Of a stretch of 64,000 nt of DNA, positions 27,397-35,749 are shown in pieces. This stretch comes from Streptomyces venezuelae (GTDB taxonomy: Bacteria > Actinomycetota > Actinomycetes > Streptomycetales > Streptomycetaceae). The notes under the pieces are model-generated. The model searched no databases. It worked only from the letters and a program-made list of their open reading frames with translations, and had not been told where the DNA came from. The position numbers were made by a program, and so were the translations under genes. Every line of letters begins with the position of its first letter. The first letter of the stretch is position 1. The stretch spans positions 6,430,001 to 6,494,000 of the forward strand of contig NZ_CP029189.1 of NCBI RefSeq assembly GCF_008642275.1. Direction: 5' to 3'.

Positions 27397-28152
27397 ATGC
27401 GAGCCGCCCTGTTCGTCACCTGCGTGAGCGACGTGCTGTACCCGCGGACCGGCATCGCCGTCGTACGCCTCCTGGAGCGGCTGGGGGTCGTCGTGGACTT
27501 CCCGGCGGCCCAGAGCTGCTGCGGGCAGCCGCAGTACAACACCGGCTACCGGTACGAGACCGAACCACTCGTGCGGCGTACCGTGCGGGCCTTCGCGGGA
27601 CACGAGTACGTGGTCACCCCCTCCGGGTCCTGCGCCGCGATGATCCGCGAGCACTACCCGCGCATCGGCCGGAAGGCGGCGGCCGAGGGGCGCGGCAGCG
27701 AGCTCGCAGAAGCGGCCGCCTCGCTCGCGCCGCGGGTGTACGAGCTGACCGAGTTCCTGACCGACGTGCTCGGCGTGACCGACGTCGGCGCGTACTTCCC
27801 GCACACCGTCACCTACCACCCCTCCTGTCACGGCCTGCGCGGCCTGGGGCTCGGAGACCGGCCGCGCCGCCTGCTGGCCGCGGTCAAGGGCCTGGACCTG
27901 GTCGAGCTGCCGGGCGCCGAGGAGTGCTGCGGCTTCGGCGGCACCTTCGCCGTCAAGAACCCGGACGTCTCGGCCGCCATGGGCACCGACAAGATCACGG
28001 CAGCGGCCGGCACCGGCGCCCGGGTGCTGTGCGGCGCCGACAACTCCTGCCTCGCCCACCTGGACGGCCTGCTGCGCCGTACGGACAGCCCGCTTCGGAC
28101 CCTGCACCTCGCCGAGATCCTGGCCGCCACCGAGGAGGAACCGCCGTCGTGA
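27397..28152 (+). CDS. lutA: Lactate-utilisation Fe-S protein LutA
   Basis: A 251-residue protein with two CCG domains: SCCGQPQYNTGYR and ECCGFGGTFAVKN, each with the cysteine pair that binds 4Fe-4S or a disulfide centre in this family, plus YHPSCHGLRGLG and GADNSCLAHLDGL for the partner cysteines. LutA works with LutB and LutC to oxidise L-lactate to pyruvate in bacteria lacking a flavin lactate dehydrogenase. ATG 27397, or GTG 27388 three codons earlier. Its stop overlaps lutB as GTGA. Confidence 0.9.
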   Translation: MRAALFVTCVSDVLYPRTGIAVVRLLERLGVVVDFPAAQSCCGQPQYNTGYRYETEPLVRRTVRAFAGHEYVVTPSGSCAAMIREHYPRIGRKAAAEGRGSELAEAAASLAPRVYELTEFLTDVLGVTDVGAYFPHTVTYHPSCHGLRGLGLGDRPRRLLAAVKGLDLVELPGAEECCGFGGTFAVKNPDVSAAMGTDKITAAAGTGARVLCGADNSCLAHLDGLLRRTDSPLRTLHLAEILAATEEEPPS

Positions 28153-29675
28153 CGGGCACCTACCTGGGCATGCCCGCCATGCCCGCCACACCCCGGATGC
28201 CGGCCGTGCCGGCCACGCCCGAGGTGCCCTCCTTCCCCGAGGCGGCGCGCGAGGCCGTACGGGACGGGGTGCTGCGCGCCAACCTCCGGCACGCCACGCA
28301 CACCATCCGCGACAAACGCGCGCGGGCCGTCGCCGAACTCGCCGACTGGGACCGGCTGCGCGCCGCGGGCCGGGCCGTCAAGGACCACACCCTGCGCCAT
28401 CTCGACCGCTACCTGCTGCAGTTGGAGGAAGCGGTCACGGCGGCCGGCGGCACCGTCCACTGGGCCGCCGATGCCGACGAGGCCAACCGGATCGTCACGG
28501 ACCTGGTCCGCGCGACCGGCGAGCGCGAGGTCGTCAAGGTCAAGTCCATGGCCACCCAGGAGATCGGACTCAACGAGGCCCTGGAGGCCGCCGGGATCGC
28601 CGCGTACGAGACCGACCTCGCCGAACTCATCGTCCAGCTCGGCCACGACCGGCCCTCGCACATCCTCGTCCCCGCCATCCACCGCAACCGCGCCGAGATC
28701 CGCGACGTCTTCCGCACGGAGATGGGGCGTTGGGGCCGTCCCGCACCCGGCTCGCTCGGCGACGACCCGCGGGAGCTGGCCGAGGCGGCCCGCCTGCACC
28801 TTCGCGAGAAGTTCCTGCGCGCCAAGGTCGCCGTCTCCGGAGCCAACTTCATGGTCGCCGAGACCGGCACCATGGTCGTCCTGGAGTCCGAGGGGAACGG
28901 CCGGATGTGCCTGACCCTGCCCGAGACCCTGATCTCCGTCGTCGGCATCGAGAAGGTCGTCCCGACCTTCCGCGACCTGGAGATCTTCCTCCAGACGCTG
29001 CCGCGCTCCTCGACGGCCGAGCGGATGAACCCGTACACCACCATGTGGACCGGCACCATGAAGGGCGACGGGCCCACCGCCTTCCACCTGGTCCTCCTCG
29101 ACAACGGCCGCACCGACACCCTCGCCGACGAGACCGGCCGCCAGGCCCTGCGCTGCATCCGCTGCTCCGCCTGCCTCAACGTCTGCCCGGTCTACGAGCG
29201 CGCCGGCGGCCACGCCTACGGATCCGTCTACCCCGGCCCCATCGGAGCCATCCTCAGCCCCCAGCTCCGCGGCACCGCCCGCGCGATCGACGCCTCCCTG
29301 CCCTACGCGTCCACCCTCTGCGGAGCCTGCTACGAGGTCTGCCCGGTCGCCATCGACATCCCCGAGGTCCTCGTCCACCTCCGCGAACGCGTCGCCCAGG
29401 GCGGCCCGGCGACCCGCGCCGGCATCCGCGTCACGCTCCGCCCCGCCGACGGCCACACCGCCGAACGGGCCGCCATGCGCGCCGCCAGACTGCTCCTGGA
29501 CCACCCGGGAGCCCTGCGCGCGGGGGAGCGCCTGCTGGCCAGGGCCCGGCGGCTGGCCCCCCGGCGGCTCCCCGGGGCCGGGCGGGCCTGGACCGACAGC
29601 CGCGAACTGCCCACCGTACCGCCGGAGTCCTTCCGCGACTGGTGGGCGGCCAGGGAACGGAGCACCCCGCGATGA
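28149..29675 (+). CDS. lutB: Lactate-utilisation Fe-S protein LutB
   Basis: 508 residues. The N-terminal LUD domain runs from about residue 60 to 320 (VKVKSMATQEIGLNEALE, NFMVAETGTMVVLESEGNG). A ferredoxin-like region follows with CIRCSACLNVCPVYERAGG and STLCGACYEVCPVAIDIP, two 4Fe-4S motifs, and a C-terminal DUF3390-like tail. This is the standard LutB/YkgF layout. GTG 28149 overlaps lutA's TGA, and its TGA overlaps lutC's ATG, so the three are translationally coupled. The first ~25 residues are a Pro/Met-rich repeat (MPATPRMPAVPATPEV). Confidence 0.92.
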   Translation: MTGTYLGMPAMPATPRMPAVPATPEVPSFPEAAREAVRDGVLRANLRHATHTIRDKRARAVAELADWDRLRAAGRAVKDHTLRHLDRYLLQLEEAVTAAGGTVHWAADADEANRIVTDLVRATGEREVVKVKSMATQEIGLNEALEAAGIAAYETDLAELIVQLGHDRPSHILVPAIHRNRAEIRDVFRTEMGRWGRPAPGSLGDDPRELAEAARLHLREKFLRAKVAVSGANFMVAETGTMVVLESEGNGRMCLTLPETLISVVGIEKVVPTFRDLEIFLQTLPRSSTAERMNPYTTMWTGTMKGDGPTAFHLVLLDNGRTDTLADETGRQALRCIRCSACLNVCPVYERAGGHAYGSVYPGPIGAILSPQLRGTARAIDASLPYASTLCGACYEVCPVAIDIPEVLVHLRERVAQGGPATRAGIRVTLRPADGHTAERAAMRAARLLLDHPGALRAGERLLARARRLAPRRLPGAGRAWTDSRELPTVPPESFRDWWAARERSTPR

Positions 29676-30304
29676 GCAGCAAGGACCGCGTCCTGGGCCG
29701 GATCCGCCGGGCGCTGCGCGACGCCGCGCCCGAGGGGGAGATCCCCCGCGACTACCTCCCCGTCCACGGCGTCCGCACCCCGGCGGCGCGGGTGGACCTG
29801 CTCGCCGCCCACCTCGCCGAGTACCGGGCCGTCGTCCACCGCACGCACGAGGAGGCCCTGCCCGCGCTGCTGACCCGGCTCCTCGACGCACGGGGCGCCC
29901 GGTCGGTGCTCGTCCCGCCGGGCCTGCCCCCGCACTGGCTCCCGGCCGGGGGCCCCACCCGCGTACCCGACCGGGCGGAGTCCACCCCGTACGAACTGGA
30001 CCTGGTCGACAGCGTGGTCACCGGCTGCGCCCTGGCCGTCGCCGAGACCGGCACGATCGTCCTCGACGGCGGCCCCGACCAGGGCCGCAGGCGCATCACC
30101 CTGATCCCGGACCACCACGTCTGCGTGATCCGGGTTCCGGACCAGGTCGTGGACTCCGTCCCGCAGGCCCTGCCGCTCCTCGACCCGGCCCGCCCCCTGA
30201 CCTGGATCTCCGGCCCTTCCGCCACGAGCGACATCGAACTGGACCGGGTGGAGGGGGTACACGGGCCCCGCACCCTGGAGGTGGTCCTCATGGGCACACA
30301 ATGA
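29672..30304 (+). CDS. lutC: Lactate-utilisation protein LutC
   Basis: A 210-residue LUD-domain (DUF162) protein. SVVTGCALAVAETGTIVLDGG is the conserved core, followed by ITLIPDHHVCVIRVPDQVV and ISGPSATSDIELDRVEGVHG near the C-terminus. It is the third subunit or partner of the LutABC lactate-oxidation complex. ATG 29672 overlaps the lutB stop. No lutR or lactate permease gene is adjacent. Confidence 0.92.
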   Translation: MSSKDRVLGRIRRALRDAAPEGEIPRDYLPVHGVRTPAARVDLLAAHLAEYRAVVHRTHEEALPALLTRLLDARGARSVLVPPGLPPHWLPAGGPTRVPDRAESTPYELDLVDSVVTGCALAVAETGTIVLDGGPDQGRRRITLIPDHHVCVIRVPDQVVDSVPQALPLLDPARPLTWISGPSATSDIELDRVEGVHGPRTLEVVLMGTQ

Positions 30305-30308
30305 GCGC

Positions 30309-30698
30309 ATGCCATCCCACATCGCCCTCACGGCCCTGCTCGTCCACGACTACGACGAGGCCATCGACTTCTACACCCGCGCCCTCGGCTTCGACCTCGC
30401 CGAGGACACCGCCCGCCCGGACGGCTCCCGCTGGGTCGTGGTCCGCCCGCCCGGCGCCACCGAGTCCGCGCTCCTCCTCGCCCGCGCCAAGGACGAGGCC
30501 CAGCGCTCCCGCGTCGGCGACCAGACCGGCGGCCGCGTCGGCCACTTCCTGTACACCGACGACTTCGCCCGCGACCACGCCCGGATGACCGCCGAGGGCG
30601 TCCGCTTCCTGGAGGACCCGCGCCACGAGCCGTACGGCTCCGTCGCCGTCTTCGAGGACCTCTACGGCAACCGCTGGGACCTCCTCCAGCCTGCCTAG
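30309..30698 (+). CDS. VOC-superfamily (glyoxalase/dioxygenase-fold) protein
   Basis: A 129-residue single VOC domain with two beta-alpha-beta-beta-beta units: HIALTALLVHDYDEAIDFYT with ALGFDL, and HFLYTDDFARDHARMTAEGV with SVAVFEDLYGNRWDLLQ. The C-terminal Glu/Asp positions for metal binding are plausible. Members range from glyoxalase I to antibiotic-binding proteins; no specific role is indicated. It begins 5 bp after lutC, so it may be cotranscribed. Its stop codon overlaps the stop of the convergent DUF309 gene. Confidence 0.85.
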   Translation: MPSHIALTALLVHDYDEAIDFYTRALGFDLAEDTARPDGSRWVVVRPPGATESALLLARAKDEAQRSRVGDQTGGRVGHFLYTDDFARDHARMTAEGVRFLEDPRHEPYGSVAVFEDLYGNRWDLLQPA

Positions 30699-31171
30699 GC
30701 CGGGCCCAGCCTCGGTGCCTCCCGTGCGGCGTCGACGGCCGGGCTGCCGTCCGCGACCCGGCCGGCCAGCGCCCCGGCCCACCGGACCAGGCCCGGTACG
30801 TCGACCCCGTACGGGCCCCCGTCCAGCCCCTCGATCGCGGCGGCCCCGCGCCGCAGCAGCCGCGCCCCGCCGACCGCGTTGCCGCGCGCGGCGTGCGTCA
30901 ACCCGACGGCGAGCTGCGCGAGCCCCCGCCAGAGGGGGGCCGCGGTCTCGGGCCCCGATTTCCAGGCGTCCTCGAACACCTCGTGCGCGTGGAACGGCAT
31001 CCCGGCGTCCAGCAGCCGCTGCGCCTCCCGCAGGGTCTCCGCGGGGGAGCGCACCACCCCCTCGGGCTGCCGCTCCACCCCGGCGGCCCCGTAGGCGAGC
31101 GGCCGCCCCAGCCCGTCCCTCGGCCGCGCGCTGCGCGCCCGCCCGTCGACATCCCGATCCCGTGCGTTCAC
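30695..31171 (-). CDS. DUF309 protein
   Basis: 158 residues. The DUF309 helical core is plain: LLDAGMPFHAHEVFEDAWKS and WRGLAQLAVGLTHAARGNAV, then GGARLLRRGAAAIEG. The HExxE-like AHEVFEDAW is the family hallmark and might bind metal; function is unknown. Start GTG 31171 with GGAGG 8 nt upstream. Its stop overlaps the VOC gene's stop by 2 bp. Confidence 0.85.
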   Translation of the reverse strand: MNARDRDVDGRARSARPRDGLGRPLAYGAAGVERQPEGVVRSPAETLREAQRLLDAGMPFHAHEVFEDAWKSGPETAAPLWRGLAQLAVGLTHAARGNAVGGARLLRRGAAAIEGLDGGPYGVDVPGLVRWAGALAGRVADGSPAVDAAREAPRLGPA

Positions 31172-31250
31172 CAGGCCATCCTCCCCCGCGCCGGTTACCC
31201 GTGCATGCACACCCCTCGGCGTGGGGTAATGTTCTGCATGTGCCGCCGAG

Positions 31251-31268
31251 CAGGGGAAACCCCAGGTC
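31251..31268 (+). promoter_or_regulatory. Conserved 5' leader of tRNA-Pro copy 2
   Basis: The same 18 bp as at 4313-4330, again 10 nt before the tRNA, while sequence further upstream differs. Conservation of this short block alone points to a leader or processing role. Confidence 0.5.
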
Positions 31269-31278
31269 GCAGGCACAA

Positions 31279-31352
<74 letters not shown>

Positions 31353-31373
31353 CCATGCTTCATGCAGGTCGGA

Positions 31374-31403
31374 GGTCGTTCTCTCACTACTGAGAGGACG
31401 GCC
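31374..31403 (+). terminator. tRNA-Pro copy 2 terminator
   Basis: A 13-bp stem, GGTCGTTCTCTCA with TGAGAGGACGGCC (two wobble pairs), loop CTAC, then TTTCG. It is 21 bp after the tRNA. Confidence 0.75.
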
Positions 31404-31921
31404 TTTCGTGCGTTCGGGGCCATGGACGGGACCTCCGGGCGCCGCCAGCGGCGGCCCGCCACCGTGGCTCGGGGACGGCACGAAGCTGCCGCCCCGGGAT
31501 CCGGGACGACGGCTTCCACCGGCAGGCCACGCGCCAACATGGTCACTGCCCGAATCTCTGGTCCCACGGTTGCAGCCGGCAGCAGTCAGAGAGATCGATG
31601 GCTGCCTCGGCAACCAGCCTGTCCAGCCTCTCCTTTCCCGCCGCAGATCACAACCCGGTCTGAACGCCCGTGAGCCAAAGCCGCACGGCGGTCCGCGCCG
31701 ACGGCCGGACGTCGGGGGAGCGGGCACGGAGGTCCCCGGGAACGCGCGTGAGCCAATTCGAGCAGGCAGAACACCGTGCCGACGTGCGGCCCGGCGCCCT
31801 GCCGCCGTCCGGTAGCGTGCCGTCCGGGAAGCGCCAACTTCCCTTGCTTGAGGATCACTTGCAGCCGGCCAACAGCGGTTGGCGCTCTGCCACCCGCGCT
31901 CAGTCAGAGAGACACGCAGAC
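31404..31921. other. Gene-less stretch
   Basis: No frame here has a believable start and codon bias. The last 60 bp hold a short hairpin, GCCAAC-AGCG-GTTGGC at 31868-31883, preceded by another GCCAAC at ~31832. This could be an operator or leader for the gene at 31922. Confidence 0.4.
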
Positions 31922-32197
31922 ATGCCCACGAACGGACTCCCCTCCTCGCCTGGCGACCGGGCCGCCTCCGGCCGCGAAGGATCCGAGCAGCGCCACCTGT
32001 CCCTGCCGTACGTCGCGGGCTTGATCACGTTTCCCGTTCTGGGGACGGTCCTGGCCCTGGCGGGCCTGCCGACGGCGGAGATCGTCCCCCTTCTGGCGCA
32101 CTGCGCGGCGCTCGGCGCCGTGGCCGTGCTCGTCGTCGGCGGGGGCCGCCGACTCGCAGCAGGACTGGCGTCGGCCGTCCTGCGCATCACTCAGTAA
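31922..32197 (+). CDS. Small two-helix membrane protein
   Basis: 91 residues. A polar N-terminus of ~25 residues precedes two hydrophobic helices (YVAGLITFPVLGTVLALAGL and LAHCAALGAVAVLVVGGG) and an amphipathic end. I do not recognise a family. ATG 31922 has only a weak purine-rich site. It ends 9 bp before the HTH-IclR gene, so the two are probably one operon. Confidence 0.5.
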   Translation: MPTNGLPSSPGDRAASGREGSEQRHLSLPYVAGLITFPVLGTVLALAGLPTAEIVPLLAHCAALGAVAVLVVGGGRRLAAGLASAVLRITQ

Positions 32198-32206
32198 GGC
32201 GGCACG

Positions 32207-33676
32207 GTGGGACGCACCGAGAAGCCGGTGGACTGGACCGACCCCGTCCGCGCCACCTTGGCCGTGCTGTTACGGGGAGCCCGCGGCAGAGCCCGTCTGA
32301 CCTACGCACAGCTCGCGCTGCGCACCAGCAGCTCGGCCGCCACCCTCAAGCGGGCCGCCTCGGGCAAGACGGTCCCCACCTCGACGACCGTCACGGAGTT
32401 CCTCACCGCCTGCGGAGCGTCGCAGGAGGACCTGACGATGGCGAAGCGCCTGGTCGAGGCGGCCCACGGACCGTCGCGCAGCGTCCCGGCCGGCGAGGTG
32501 ATCGAGCCCGCCGGGGTCTTCACCGAAGGTGAACTCAACAGCGCCCTGGTGTCCCTTCACCGGAACGCCGGCCTGCCGCCCTACCGGCAGGTGCAACGCA
32601 AGGGCGGACACGAGTGGCTCGCCCTGAGCAGCATCTGGGCCATCCTCCGCCACCAGCGGCTGCCGGCCAGCCCAGGGCAGATGGCGGCCTTCCTCCGCGG
32701 CTGCGACATCGCGGAGGAGCAGCAGGGGTCGTGGTTGGCCGCGTGGAACCGGGCGAAACGGCCGCAGGCCATGCCCGGATCGCTCCACCTGTCCGGCGCG
32801 TGCGGGAGCCATGCCGTATCGAGGAGGTACGCGGCTGCCTGCCTCCCGCGCACCACGAGGCGTGGGACGGACATGCATCGCGACGGCTCCGCCCCCTTCG
32901 CCGTACCCGTGTGGTGGGAGGCGGCCCGGTGGGCCAGTGACCTCGTAGGGGTGGTTGACGCCGCGGACGGGATCGACACCCGCTCGCTCGCCCGGCGGGC
33001 CGGGCTGTCCCTGGACTCCACCACGCGGCTGCTGGAGTGGCTCCGCCAGCAGCAGCTGGTCGCCACCGTAGCGGGCGCCCACTTCCCCGGACCGGCCCTG
33101 GAACCGCTGACCCGGCCGGGCCGCCCGCTCCTCAGCAACGCCCTCGCCCGGCTGCGCGACGAGGTGGGCGCCGCGGTCTACCTCAGCAGCTACACGGACG
33201 GGGAGATCCGGGTCCGTGCATCCGCGCACAGCGAGGCCGCGCCGCCGGCGGAGGAATGGGTCGCCTTCAGGGCCTCGGGCCACGCGAGCGCCATCGGGAA
33301 GAGCCTCCTCGCCCAGCTCGACGGCGCCGCCCGGATGGACCACCTCAGCCGCCACCCGGCCATCAGGCTCACCGAACGCACCATCACCGACCCCCTCAAG
33401 CTCTTCGAGAACCTGGATCGGGGCGGCCCGCACGGGCCTCAGTTCAGCGTGCTGGAGTACTCCCCCCAGGCGGTCTGCGCCGCCGTACCCCTCGGCCTCC
33501 CCGGCGAGGTCTGCGGCATCGCGCTGTCGCTCCCGGTCCAGCAGTACCCGCGCCTCCTCATGGCCGCCCGGCGCCTTCCCGGGCTGGCTCCCGCCCTCCT
33601 GCTCGCGAGCCTGATCGCAGACCGCCCCGAACCCGCCCATGCCTTCCGTGGCCGACCGGAGCTCCTCGCGGCCTAG
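32207..33676 (+). CDS. Chimeric regulator: streptomycete HTH domain fused to an IclR-like module
   Basis: 489 residues in two recognisable halves. Residues 1-~190 match the streptomycete XRE-like regulators that begin GRTEKPVDWTDPVRA and contain LTYAQLALRTSSSAATLKRA and a second helical unit (FTEGELNSALVSLHRNAGLP, AAFLRGCDIAEEQQGSW). From ~residue 220 a winged helix (IDTRSLARRAGLSLDSTTRLL) and an IclR effector domain follow (AFRASGHASAIGKSLLAQLD, TERTITDPLKLFENLDRGG, VCAAVPLGLPGEVCGIALS). The junction is in frame. ATG 32873 could start a separate IclR protein but has no good ribosome site. Codon 22 (32270-32272) is TTA, so translation probably depends on bldA tRNA. Confidence 0.7.
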   Translation: MGRTEKPVDWTDPVRATLAVLLRGARGRARLTYAQLALRTSSSAATLKRAASGKTVPTSTTVTEFLTACGASQEDLTMAKRLVEAAHGPSRSVPAGEVIEPAGVFTEGELNSALVSLHRNAGLPPYRQVQRKGGHEWLALSSIWAILRHQRLPASPGQMAAFLRGCDIAEEQQGSWLAAWNRAKRPQAMPGSLHLSGACGSHAVSRRYAAACLPRTTRRGTDMHRDGSAPFAVPVWWEAARWASDLVGVVDAADGIDTRSLARRAGLSLDSTTRLLEWLRQQQLVATVAGAHFPGPALEPLTRPGRPLLSNALARLRDEVGAAVYLSSYTDGEIRVRASAHSEAAPPAEEWVAFRASGHASAIGKSLLAQLDGAARMDHLSRHPAIRLTERTITDPLKLFENLDRGGPHGPQFSVLEYSPQAVCAAVPLGLPGEVCGIALSLPVQQYPRLLMAARRLPGLAPALLLASLIADRPEPAHAFRGRPELLAA

Positions 33677-33881
33677 ATGTACTGATCACGAGTGGACCGG
33701 CACTCCCGGCCGACGGGCCGGAGCTCGTGACACCTCGTCCAGCAGCACGACGGGCGCGTTCTTCAGCAGCGCGCGCGATCGGATCGCCCCAGGTCCTGGC
33801 GCCGGCGCGTCCCGACGCACGTGTCACCCTGGTCCCGAGTCGAGGACGGGCGAGGGAGCGCGTCGGGATCGGGGGAGGAAC

Positions 33882-34931
33882 GTGGTGGAGCGGGACACGC
33901 CGGAGGACCGTCTCGGCGGGTACGTCGGCATACTGCGGCACGCGTGCGCCACGGGGCGCCGCCTCAGCCGCGCCGAGCTCGACTCCCGCCGCGCCGAGGG
34001 CCGGCGCGCGGCGGAGGAGGGTCTGCCGCTGCGCGCGCTCATACGGGACCACCTGGCCGCCGCCCGGAGCGTTCCGACGCGCGCGCCGGAGCCGTTGCTG
34101 GCCGCCGTCGAACAGGCGGTGGACGCGTTCGTCGAGGGGTACGAACACTCCCAGCGCCAGGCGGTCCGTCAGGAGGAGGCCGCCCGGCGGGAGTTCATCG
34201 ACGACCTGCTGCACGGGCGCAGCGGGCTGGGCCTGCTGGCCGAGCGTGCCGAGCGGTTCGGGCTGCGCCTGTCCCAGGCGCACGCGGTGGCCGTGGCCGC
34301 CGGCTCCGAGCCGTACGGCGACGGCTACCCGGTGGCGCGCCGCATCGAGGAGGCCGTCCTCGGACGGTTCGGGAAGCGGCAGATCCTGCTGGCCACCAAG
34401 GACGGCAGCCTCGTCTGCGTGGCGCCCGGCGACCAGCCCGACGTCCTGGCCTACTTCGCCGAGCAGGCGCACGCGGCGACGGACGGCGGACGGGTCGCCG
34501 TCGGCCGCTCCCACCCGGGCCCCGGCGGGGTCGTCCACTCGTACGAGGAAGCCCTCAACGCGCTCGACATCGCCGAGCGGCTGGGGCTGGAGGGGCCGGT
34601 GCTGTACGCCTCCGACCTGCTGGTCTACCCGGTCCTCAGCCGCGACCGGCAGGCCATGGCCGACCTCGTCGAGAGCGTCCTGGGCCCCCTGCGCCAGGCG
34701 CGCGGAGGGCCTCGGCCCCTGCTGGACACCCTCACCGCCTATTTCGGCTGCGGCTGTGTGGCGACGGAGACCGCCCGGCACCTCTCGCTGAGCGTGCGCG
34801 CCCTGACGTACCGGCTGGAGCGCATCCACGCCCTGACGGGCGCGGACCCGGCGGACCCGGTGGACCGCTACACGCTCCAGACCGCGGTGATCGGATCACG
34901 GCTGCTGGGCTGGCCCGACGCCACGGGGTGA
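33882..34931 (+). CDS. PucR-family transcriptional regulator
   Basis: 349 residues. The C-terminus has the PucR/CdaR helix-turn-helix (LLDTLTAYFGCGCVATETAR, HLSLSVRALTYRLERIHALTG). The middle holds the GGDEF-like CdaR domain (VAVGRSHPGPGGVVHSYEEALNAL). The N-terminal ~120 residues resemble RsbRD-type helical domains. Start GTG 33882 with GGGGGAGG upstream. Targets are unknown. The 205 bp between it and the upstream chimeric regulator holds no gene I can support. Confidence 0.82.
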   Translation: MVERDTPEDRLGGYVGILRHACATGRRLSRAELDSRRAEGRRAAEEGLPLRALIRDHLAAARSVPTRAPEPLLAAVEQAVDAFVEGYEHSQRQAVRQEEAARREFIDDLLHGRSGLGLLAERAERFGLRLSQAHAVAVAAGSEPYGDGYPVARRIEEAVLGRFGKRQILLATKDGSLVCVAPGDQPDVLAYFAEQAHAATDGGRVAVGRSHPGPGGVVHSYEEALNALDIAERLGLEGPVLYASDLLVYPVLSRDRQAMADLVESVLGPLRQARGGPRPLLDTLTAYFGCGCVATETARHLSLSVRALTYRLERIHALTGADPADPVDRYTLQTAVIGSRLLGWPDATG

Positions 34932-34995
34932 CGCCGGGGCTGCGGTCGCCGGGCCGGGAGACCCTGCCGGGCCACGGCGTAAAAAAGTCGTAAAG

Positions 34996-35014
34996 ATTGC
35001 CGAAGACAGGCAAT
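34996..35014. promoter_or_regulatory. Palindrome upstream of the NfeD-flotillin operon
   Basis: ATTGCC-N7-GGCAAT in an unusually A+T-rich patch (CGTAAAAAAGTCGTAAAG), 72 bp before the NfeD start. It could be an operator or promoter-associated site. Confidence 0.45.
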
Positions 35015-35085
35015 GTGCAACACCCTCGCCCGCTGGCACGATGCCGTTGTCCGGCGAAAACGCCGGCCGGGCGGGGGAGGTGCTC

Positions 35086-35595
35086 ATGGACTTGTTTCTG
35101 GGTCTCGGCATCGGGGGGATCGTCCTGCTGGCCGGCTCGCTGGTGTTCGACGGGGTCCTCGAAGGTGTCTTCGACGGAGCCCTGGACGGACTGTTCGACG
35201 GATGGCTGTCGCTCCCGGTGGTCGCGGGCTTCATTTCGATGCTCGGTTTCACGGGGGCGATCGTGCTCGGGACCACCGGTCTCGGGCCGGGAGCGGCAGC
35301 CGCCGCCGGGGCCGCGGCCGGTGCGGGGGCCGGCTGGTCGACGTACCGGATGAGCCGCGCCCTCGCCCGGGACGGCGACGGGGCCGCCCCGCACCACGGC
35401 GAGCTCGTCGGGTCCGCCGGGACCGTGGTCACCGCCATTCCGGCGGACGGATACGGCGAGGTCCTGCTGAGACTGGGAGGCCAGCCGGTCAAGTACGCCG
35501 CGACCGCCGACGGCCCGGTGGCCCTCGGCGCCGAGGTGTGGGTCACGCGGACGCCGTCGTCCACGTCGGTCGGTGTGCGCCCCGTCGAACGCTGA
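35086..35595 (+). CDS. NfeD-like membrane protein
   Basis: 169 residues. Two or three hydrophobic helices come first (LFLGLGIGGIVLLAGSLVF, LPVVAGFISMLGFTGAIVLG), with a helical DGVLEGVFDGALDGLFDGW repeat between them. A Gly/Ala-rich helix follows, then a C-terminal OB-fold (ELVGSAGTVVTAIPADGYGE, ALGAEVWVTRTPSSTSVGV), the NfeD hallmark. NfeD proteins pair with flotillins in membrane microdomains. ATG 35086 with GGAGG 5 nt upstream. The flotillin gene follows in the same direction. Confidence 0.85.
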   Translation: MDLFLGLGIGGIVLLAGSLVFDGVLEGVFDGALDGLFDGWLSLPVVAGFISMLGFTGAIVLGTTGLGPGAAAAAGAAAGAGAGWSTYRMSRALARDGDGAAPHHGELVGSAGTVVTAIPADGYGEVLLRLGGQPVKYAATADGPVALGAEVWVTRTPSSTSVGVRPVER

Positions 35596-35645
35596 CCCGG
35601 GCACCGGTCCGGGCGCGGCCCCCGGCCCGTCGCCGGGCAGCGACC

Positions 35646-35691
35646 CGAGTGCCGAGCCCGAGTGCCGACCCCGAGCGCCGACCCCGAGCGC
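35646..35691. repeat. 13-bp tandem repeat
   Basis: Three and a half units of CGAGTGCCGACCC with minor variation, in the 154-bp spacer between the NfeD and flotillin genes. Confidence 0.75.
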
Positions 35692-35749
35692 TTCACCTTG
35701 TCATCCACCACCGATCTGCCCTCGTGAGCGCGGGCAGGGGGGATCCACC

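Noticed and set aside
31404..31921. Coding genes downstream of tRNA-Pro copy 2, or a second integrated element
   Set aside because: No integrase, no second copy of the tRNA 3' end and no frame with convincing start and bias.
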